DNA of 6,738 bases from Desulfovibrio sp. GTDB taxonomy: Bacteria > Desulfobacterota > Desulfovibrionia > Desulfovibrionales > Desulfovibrionaceae. The notes below the pieces were generated by a model. That model ran no database searches. It saw nothing but the letters and a program-made list of their open reading frames with translations, and was not told the DNA's origin. The stretch lies in the NCBI GenBank assembly GCA_014804865.1, contig JAAUYY010000140.1, forward strand, positions 1-6,738, written 5' to 3'. Both the position numbers and the translations under genes were made by a program. This document shows positions 1 through 4,163 of the stretch, piece after piece. Position 1 is the stretch's first letter, and the number at the start of each line of letters is the position of its first letter.

Positions 1-228
1 AACAGCGGCCTGGAGCTGGACGACGGCAGCCAGGTGGGCTCCGAGAGCGTCAAGGCGCTCATCAAAAAATTTATTTCCGAAGAGGATCCAAAAAATCCCC
101 TGTCCGACGAGCGTCTGGGCGAGATGCTAAAGGACGAATTAAAAGTTACAATAGCGCGCAGGACAGTCGCCAAGTACCGTTCGGCGCTGGATATTCCATC
201 GTCATCGCGACGCAAAAAACATCTTTGA
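1..228 (+). CDS. rpoN: RNA polymerase sigma-54 factor, C-terminal end (5' partial)
   Basis: The frame is open from base 1 to a TGA at 226-228, so this is the last 75 residues of a gene that begins before the window; the GTG at 34 is only an internal valine. Sigma-54 directs RNA polymerase to -24/-12 promoters and needs AAA+ activators to open DNA. What identifies it is the RpoN box ARRTVAKYR (bases 154-180), the helix that reads the -24 element. It is preceded by the typical VKALIKKFI..EDP..PLSD segment and followed by the usual LDIPSSSRRK tail. hpf follows 15 bases downstream on the same strand, the usual neighbour of rpoN in proteobacteria. The family assignment is close to certain; nothing can be said about its promoter or its N-terminal activator-interacting region. 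Confidence 0.96.
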   Translation, partial: NSGLELDDGSQVGSESVKALIKKFISEEDPKNPLSDERLGEMLKDELKVTIARRTVAKYRSALDIPSSSRRKKHL

Positions 229-230
229 TC

Positions 231-237
231 AAGGGAG
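231..237 (+). promoter_or_regulatory. Shine-Dalgarno site of hpf
   Basis: AAGGGAG lies in the 15-base gap after the rpoN stop, with six bases between it and the ATG at 244. It fixes the hpf start and suggests hpf is translated on its own from the rpoN transcript. Confidence 0.75.
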
Positions 238-243
238 CGGGAT

Positions 244-786
244 ATGAACGTAAATTTTGCTTTCAAGAATTTTGAACCTTCCGATCACCTCAAAAAATAC
301 GCGCGTCGCAGAATGGAAAAGCTTGGGCGCTTTTTTGGCAAGGCGGCCGATCTGGAAGTCGACGTCGTATTGAACGTTGATAAATTCCGCAATCATTGCG
401 AAGTGAATGTCAGCGGCGAGGGCCTGCATATTAACGCCCACGAGACGGCGCAAGATATGTACGCGGCCATTGATCTGATAACCGACAAGCTCGAATCGCA
501 GATCAAGCGCAAGGTCTCCCGCGTCAAGGAGCAAAGGCGCAAGGCGAGAAACGCGGATATCGACGTCTTTAGCTTCAATGTCGACGCCGAGCCGGAGGAA
601 AATCAGGAAATTGCCGTCGGAACGGATCGCTTCGCGACGAAGCCCCTGCATATAGACGAGGCTCTCATGCAACTCGAAGACATAGGCAGCGAATTTCTCG
701 TGTTCCTGAACGCCGAAAACAATCGCGTCAACGTAATTTATCGTCAGAAGGTTTCGGGTTACGCGATAATCGACCCCATTCTCTAG
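244..786 (+). CDS. hpf: Long-form ribosome hibernation promoting factor
   Basis: 180 residues, starting at an ATG with a good ribosome site. Residues 1 to about 98 match the HPF/RaiA (S30AE) domain, which binds the decoding centre of the 30S subunit in stationary or stressed cells; the basic helix around residues 84-102 (QIKRKVSRVKEQRRKAR) is typical. A polar linker (about 100-124) leads to a C-terminal domain (125-180) with TDRFATKPL, EALMQLE and NVIYRQK motifs. That domain marks the long form, which dimerises two ribosomes into 100S particles without needing RMF. The length fits this long class rather than the roughly 95-residue short HPF of enterics. It sits between rpoN and rapZ, so it probably belongs to the same transcript. 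rapZ begins only 7 bases after the TAG stop. The family call is secure; the 100S role is known for the family and inferred here. Confidence 0.95.
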   Translation: MNVNFAFKNFEPSDHLKKYARRRMEKLGRFFGKAADLEVDVVLNVDKFRNHCEVNVSGEGLHINAHETAQDMYAAIDLITDKLESQIKRKVSRVKEQRRKARNADIDVFSFNVDAEPEENQEIAVGTDRFATKPLHIDEALMQLEDIGSEFLVFLNAENNRVNVIYRQKVSGYAIIDPIL

Positions 787-793
787 AATTGCG

Positions 794-1705
794 ATGAGCG
801 AGACAGTCGCGGGCGAGCAAAGGCCGCTTTTCCTGATTACCGGCTTGTCTGGCGCGGGCAAGAGCACGGCCCTGCGCGTATTTGAGGATCTGCGCTATTT
901 CGCGGTCGACGGTTTGCCGCCGGGGCTAATCCCGGAGGTCGCCGCGATCATGGATCGGCGGTCGATGCGTCATTATCCGGGCATGGCCATTAGTCTCGAT
1001 ATGCGCGAGGATAATTCGCGCGAACAGCTGGAAGCCGCGATCGAGAAATTGCGCGGACTCGATCTGGAGCCGCGCGTCCTCTATCTCGACGCCGACGACG
1101 GGACTCTTACGCGGCGATACGCCGCGACGCGCAGACCGCATCCGCTGGAGGCGGAGGGTGTCGGCCTCGAGAATGCCATTCGTCTCGAGCGGAAAGCTCT
1201 CGCCCCGCTAAAGAGCGCGTCCGATCTGGTTATCATCAGCTCCGGCTTCACGATTCACGATCTGCGCCGAGCCATCCTGCGTCATATCCGGACAGACGGC
1301 CCCAGGGGTCATGCGATTAAGGTCAATGTCGTTTCTTTCGGCTTCAAGTACGGCATACCGACCGACGCGGATATGGTCTTTGATTTGCGTTTTCTCGATA
1401 ATCCCTATTTTATCGACAAATTAAAACCCCTTTCCGGAAAGGACAAGGAAGTCGTCGACTATGTTTTCGCTTCGTCGGATGCGGCGACTTTCAGGGACAA
1501 GACGATGGATCTGCTCGATTTCGCCTTGTCAAAGATGGAAAACGAAGGTCGCTACAGGGTAACCGTAGCCTTTGGTTGCACTGGAGGTCGCCATCGCTCC
1601 GTGGCTATGGCCGAGGAGATTGGCCGCTCCCTGCGTCAGGCGGATTATCCCGTAAGCGTTCAGCATCGCGATATAGACGCGGAGGCGCCGCAGGAAAGCG
1701 CTTAA
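794..1705 (+). CDS. rapZ: RapZ/YvcJ-family nucleotide-binding protein (RNase adapter family)
   Basis: 303 residues, close to the usual ~285. The N-terminal half is a P-loop domain with Walker A GLSGAGKS at residues 17-24 followed by AVDGLPPGL, as in RapZ/YvcJ. The C-terminal half carries the family signatures VSFGFKYGIP (180-189), DLRFLDNPY (197-205) and GCTGGRHRSV (261-270). In E. coli RapZ binds glucosamine-6-phosphate and guides RNase E to the small RNA GlmZ, thereby controlling glmS. Outside enterics that circuit is usually absent and the role is poorly known, so only the family is asserted. The ATG at 794 has no clear Shine-Dalgarno sequence and lies 7 bases after the hpf stop, so translational coupling to hpf is likely. 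In many proteobacteria ptsN separates these two genes; here it is missing. The protein ends with a short extra acidic tail (residues about 292-303) that I do not recognise. Confidence 0.94.
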   Translation: MSETVAGEQRPLFLITGLSGAGKSTALRVFEDLRYFAVDGLPPGLIPEVAAIMDRRSMRHYPGMAISLDMREDNSREQLEAAIEKLRGLDLEPRVLYLDADDGTLTRRYAATRRPHPLEAEGVGLENAIRLERKALAPLKSASDLVIISSGFTIHDLRRAILRHIRTDGPRGHAIKVNVVSFGFKYGIPTDADMVFDLRFLDNPYFIDKLKPLSGKDKEVVDYVFASSDAATFRDKTMDLLDFALSKMENEGRYRVTVAFGCTGGRHRSVAMAEEIGRSLRQADYPVSVQHRDIDAEAPQESA

Positions 1706-1860
1706 GCTCGCGCGGCGTCATCGCGCGAATGGGATTTTTCTTGTCGCGAAAACGCCGGGCGGAGAAGGCAGTCAATAAAAAGGGCAGGCTATTTAACGGA
1801 ATTCCGCGAAGCGAGCGTCGACTAGCGAACAATGTAGCGACCTTTCGCGCGTTTGAGTTC

Positions 1861-1868
1861 AGGGAGGG
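1861..1868 (+). promoter_or_regulatory. Shine-Dalgarno site of the EIIA gene
   Basis: AGGGAGGG is a strong purine-rich site, just before the GTG at 1872 (3-4 bases) and 12 bases before the ATG at 1881. The spacing is slightly short for the GTG and slightly long for the ATG, so it does not settle which start is used. Confidence 0.65.
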
Positions 1869-1871
1869 CGC

Positions 1872-2312
1872 GTGAAAAAAATGGAAATAGGCATTATTAT
1901 TGTCGCCCATGGCAAATATGGCTCGGCTATCCTGCGGACTGCCGAAGAAATACTGGGTCCTCAATCCGATTGCGTATCGATCAGCGTCGACGTCGCTCAC
2001 GACGTTGAGGAGTCCGTGCGCCGTCTCAACGACGCGGCCGAACGTCTCAACGCCGGCGGAGGCGTGATAGTATTGACCGATATGTTCGGAGGCACCCCCA
2101 GCAACATCGCCCTGTCGCTTCCCAAAAAATACCGCGTCGAAGTCGTTACGGGAGTCAATCTCCCCATGTTGCTCAAGGTATTTGAGAATCGCGGAACCGC
2201 GGAACTGGAGGAACTGGCGAATATGGCCGGAGAGGCTGGCAAGCGCGGAATAGTGGTCGCCGGAGAGATGTTGCGCAACCGCCAGAAAGCTCAAGAAAAG
2301 ACGCAGGAGTGA
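1872..2312 (+). CDS. PTS EIIA component, mannose (EIIA-Man) family
   Basis: 146 residues with the EIIA-Man fold signature throughout. IGIIIVAHGKYG places the phospho-accepting histidine at residue 13. LTDMFGGTPSN (68-78) and VTGVNLPML (92-100) are the other conserved motifs of the family. The protein takes phosphate from HPr and passes it to an EIIB domain, or acts as a regulatory phosphocarrier; it is cytoplasmic. No EIIB, EIIC or EIID domain is fused and none follows, because the next gene is convergent. The position after rpoN-hpf-rapZ therefore favours a regulatory role (inference). The start could be the GTG at 1872 or the ATG at 1881, three codons later; both leave the active site intact. 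The C-terminus (about 134-146) is a charged Lys/Gln/Glu tail beyond the domain. A 166-base gap separates it from rapZ, so it may have a promoter of its own, though I see no convincing one. Confidence 0.92.
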   Translation: MKKMEIGIIIVAHGKYGSAILRTAEEILGPQSDCVSISVDVAHDVEESVRRLNDAAERLNAGGGVIVLTDMFGGTPSNIALSLPKKYRVEVVTGVNLPMLLKVFENRGTAELEELANMAGEAGKRGIVVAGEMLRNRQKAQEKTQE

Positions 2313-2578
2313 AAAATCAAAGCCCTATATATTTTTATTGTCGCAGAGGGTATAAAAATTCCGCGCGCCCGAAGCGAAGAGAATCAGTCGCGCCGAAAGA
2401 GCTTTAAAAAATAAGAATATTTTTAGACTCGGTTAGGAAAAATAAAATTTTGAAAGGGAATGTATTCGTTCGCATGCCCGACAAAATTTTAGACTTGACG
2501 ACGCCGAAGCAAAAAGGCTGTTTTTGACGCGGAATTTCGAAACGATATTCAATTAATAATCGACTATTAAATTTCAAT

Positions 2579-3670
2579 TTAGGGAACGTCCTGGCGTTCC
2601 CTTTTTTCGCTCTTCCATTCATCGTACGCTTTGAGCGTTTTCTCAAAAAACTCCGGCATTACGCTGTCCGCTCCGTACTTCTCTCTCACATGCTCCCTGC
2701 CCTCTCGCCCTTTTTTCAAGAGGGCCTCGGGATTTTTCAGCGCCCTGGCTATCGTCGCGCTCCGGCTTTCCGCGTCCTCCCCGCCCAGGCAGAGCGTTCC
2801 TCGGGCGGCGACTGCCTTCTTGTCTGCCAGCATGACTGGCGCGCCCATGCCGAGCGCCTCGAGGATCGGCCCGCCGTTATCGGGAAACACAGCCAGACGA
2901 CAGAGTTTTAAGAGGCTCTTAAGGATATCCTGTTTATGCACGGTCTGGATCTTCAGGCGCTCCGACGCGGGCAGAAGACTCTCGAGCTTGCGCTGGACAA
3001 AGGAATTGGCCGCGACGACGACAATAAGATAATAAGGGAGACGACCTAGAAGATCGAGACAGAGACGGGCGCAGTCTTCCTCATGGTTTTGGCAGAAAAT
3101 ACAGACGATATTGGATGGACGCGGCTCGTTCGTTTCAAAAAAGGCGGAGTCGACCATCCTTGGCGCGATTCGAATGAGTCCGCGCAATTCCTTCGGATAA
3201 TTGAGACGGGCGGAAGCGCCAAAGGCGAAAGATAGATCGTAATTGAGGATCTGCAGGCATTGCATTGATCTGCGCATAAAAGCCTGATTGGGACGCGCGA
3301 AATTTTCGTCCTCAAGGAAATTGACGCGGAACACATCGGGATAAATATTCCTCGCGCCCATGGCTATTCCATTGGAAGAGGCGTTAAAGATCATGTCTGG
3401 GTAAAAGCCGCTTTTGCGGACAATGGAGAGGCTCGCGCTGGCGCTTCGGCCGGCGCGCAGGGCTTCGTCCCAGAGGCTTAAATAATCGGAGTTTTCCGCG
3501 GCGCTCCCCTGATATTTTTTCATGACCACTCTCTGGACACGCGGGATCAGGCAATCCTGTCGCGCTCGACTGGCCGCGAAGATTACCTGATTGGCCCGAT
3601 CGCGGGCGAGCCACGCGGCCATTGGGCCGAGCGGGCCCGGAGAGGCGTAACTGACGAATAAGAAACGCAT
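2579..3670 (-). CDS. GT4-type glycosyltransferase
   Basis: 363 residues. The N-terminus (MRFLFVSYASPGPLGPMAAWLA) has the shape of the GT-B N-terminal Rossmann domain in family 4 enzymes of the ILFVHQNFPGQF type (Glyco_trans_4_3-like, by eye). SGFYPDMIFNASSNGIAMGARNIYPD (87-112 overall, weakly similar) matches the region where these enzymes carry their conserved 'xPDxIxxHxGWGE' segment. The C-terminal Rossmann domain contains FPDNGGPILEALGMGAPVML (262-281), which corresponds to the donor-nucleotide site with the second Glu of the EX7E motif at residue 271. The first Glu is not present (Pro263/Asp264), as in some divergent GT4 members. The protein probably moves a sugar from a nucleotide sugar to a glycan or protein; donor and acceptor cannot be read from the sequence. 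There is no signal peptide or clear membrane segment. The ATG at 3668-3670 has no Shine-Dalgarno site but is fixed by the fold. The RTX gene upstream has its own terminator, so co-transcription is unlikely. Confidence 0.8.
   Translation of the reverse strand: MRFLFVSYASPGPLGPMAAWLARDRANQVIFAASRARQDCLIPRVQRVVMKKYQGSAAENSDYLSLWDEALRAGRSASASLSIVRKSGFYPDMIFNASSNGIAMGARNIYPDVFRVNFLEDENFARPNQAFMRRSMQCLQILNYDLSFAFGASARLNYPKELRGLIRIAPRMVDSAFFETNEPRPSNIVCIFCQNHEEDCARLCLDLLGRLPYYLIVVVAANSFVQRKLESLLPASERLKIQTVHKQDILKSLLKLCRLAVFPDNGGPILEALGMGAPVMLADKKAVAARGTLCLGGEDAESRSATIARALKNPEALLKKGREGREHVREKYGADSVMPEFFEKTLKAYDEWKSEKRERQDVP
2582..2607 (+). terminator. Intrinsic terminator at the end of the + strand cluster
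   Basis: The arms GGGAACG (2582-2588) and CGTTCCC (2595-2601) form a perfect 7-bp stem with a 6-base loop, directly followed by TTTTTT (2602-2607). The T run follows the stem only on the + strand, so it should stop transcripts running out of the EIIA gene 270 bases upstream. It overlaps the last codons of the convergent minus-strand glycosyltransferase gene. For that gene the hairpin is followed only by an AT-rich stretch, so it would be a weak terminator in that direction. Confidence 0.75.
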
Positions 3671-3790
3671 TAAATAAATAGTATATGTAAAATTCCGCGG
3701 ATTAACCGCGTAAATTAAAAGTCCGAGACAGTTTCACAATTCAAATTTGATACGGCTCCCCGCGAGCGAAAACTCGAACGCGAAGCCATA

Positions 3791-3796
3791 ATTATA
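3791..3796 (-). promoter_or_regulatory. Possible -10 box for the glycosyltransferase gene
   Basis: The minus strand reads TATAAT here, which would give a leader of roughly 110 bases ahead of the ATG at 3670. No TTGACA-like -35 is found 16-18 bases further upstream. The whole neighbourhood is very AT-rich, so chance occurrence is a real possibility. Confidence 0.3.
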
Positions 3797-3834
3797 TAAA
3801 TATATTTAGCAAAAACTGTATATATAATCAATAG

Positions 3835-4032
3835 AAAAATTTGTTTGAGCCGAAGGAAACTCGGTCGAATAGCGTTATTTTATGTATAAAAGCGAATTTT
3901 CGCGCGAGAGGGAAGCCGGGGAAATTTTTTCACGCTTCGCTGGCTAAATTAAAAAATCGCTATTAAACTAAAAAAAAAAAAATCGGCGGAAAAACTCTTG
4001 CGTCCCCTGGCAAAACTCGGGGGATCTTTTTT
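3835..4032 (+). ncRNA. Candidate small RNA ending in an intrinsic terminator
   Basis: The + strand here has no gene. It has a perfect TATAAT (3823-3828), then several short hairpins, then a hairpin followed by T6 at 4003-4032. The first hairpin has a 6-bp stem with one bulged G (3847-3853 with 3861-3866) and exposes AGGAAAC in its loop. GGA occurs at 3855, 3911, 3920, 3988 and 4022. GGA in hairpin loops is the recognition motif of CsrA/RsmA, so a CsrA-binding RNA is one possibility. The -35 box is poor and the 5' end is guessed. It could equally be non-functional spacer. Confidence 0.25.
4003..4032 (+). terminator. Hairpin with T6, + strand
   Basis: TCCCCT (4003-4008) pairs with GGGGGA (4019-4024, one G-T wobble) around a 10-base loop, followed by TC and TTTTTT (4027-4032). 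It has the form of a modest intrinsic terminator on the + strand. No + strand gene lies upstream within 1.6 kb, so either it ends an unannotated small transcript or it is fortuitous. Confidence 0.5.
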
Positions 4033-4091
4033 ACGCGTAATATCGGCATAAAATCGAATCAATAATTGAAAATAAAATTAAACTAATCCTT

Positions 4092-4126
4092 AAAAAGAGG
4101 GGCGATCCCCTAGCGGAGATCGCCCC
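4092..4126 (-). terminator. Intrinsic terminator of the RTX protein gene
   Basis: On the minus strand GGGGCGATC (4126-4118) pairs perfectly with GATCGCCCC (4107-4099) over 9 bp with a 10-base loop, then reads TCTTTTT. It begins 38 bases after the TAG stop of the RTX gene. This is a strong Rho-independent terminator and separates that gene from the glycosyltransferase downstream. Confidence 0.9.
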
Positions 4127-4163
4127 GTTATATTGTTTAGTTTAGAGTTTCAGGAAACCGCGC

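Larger units (their letters stand above)
3671..4163. other. 493-base AT-rich non-coding interval between two minus-strand genes
   Basis: No credible gene is present on either strand. From low to high coordinates I see several elements. A perfect TATAAT on the minus strand (3791-3796) could serve the glycosyltransferase. A perfect TATAAT on the + strand lies at 3823-3828. A 34-base imperfect GC hairpin covers 3754-3787, and further small hairpins lie at 3847-3866, 3892-3903 and 3912-3938. A run of 13 A occupies 3970-3982. A + strand hairpin with T6 lies at 4003-4032, and the terminator of the RTX gene at 4092-4126. Neither TATAAT has a good -35 box at the usual spacing, so these are weak promoter calls. 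Confidence 0.6.

Noticed and set aside
229..867. 212-codon minus-strand frame over hpf
   Set aside because: It is a shadow of hpf and the start of rapZ, both secure on the + strand.
1686..1717. CGCCGC/GCGGCG inverted repeat over the rapZ stop as a terminator
   Set aside because: The stem has a 20-base interior and no T run directly after it, so it does not fit an intrinsic terminator.
1605..2294. 229-codon minus-strand frame across rapZ and the EIIA gene
   Set aside because: It is antisense to two clearly identified genes and has no recognisable motif.
2525..2548. TTGACG followed by an AT-rich stretch as a + strand promoter
   Set aside because: No acceptable -10 box lies 16-18 bases downstream, and only a terminator and a convergent gene follow.
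2313..2578. Repeats TTTTAGACT (2421-2429 and 2487-2495) and two AAAATTTT palindromes
   Set aside because: These are short matches expected by chance in a very AT-rich spacer; there is no regular spacing and no nearby start they could control.
2404..2646. 80-codon minus-strand frame in the convergent intergenic region
   Set aside because: It overlaps the end of the glycosyltransferase gene in another frame, has no ribosome site, and its composition is that of AT-rich spacer.
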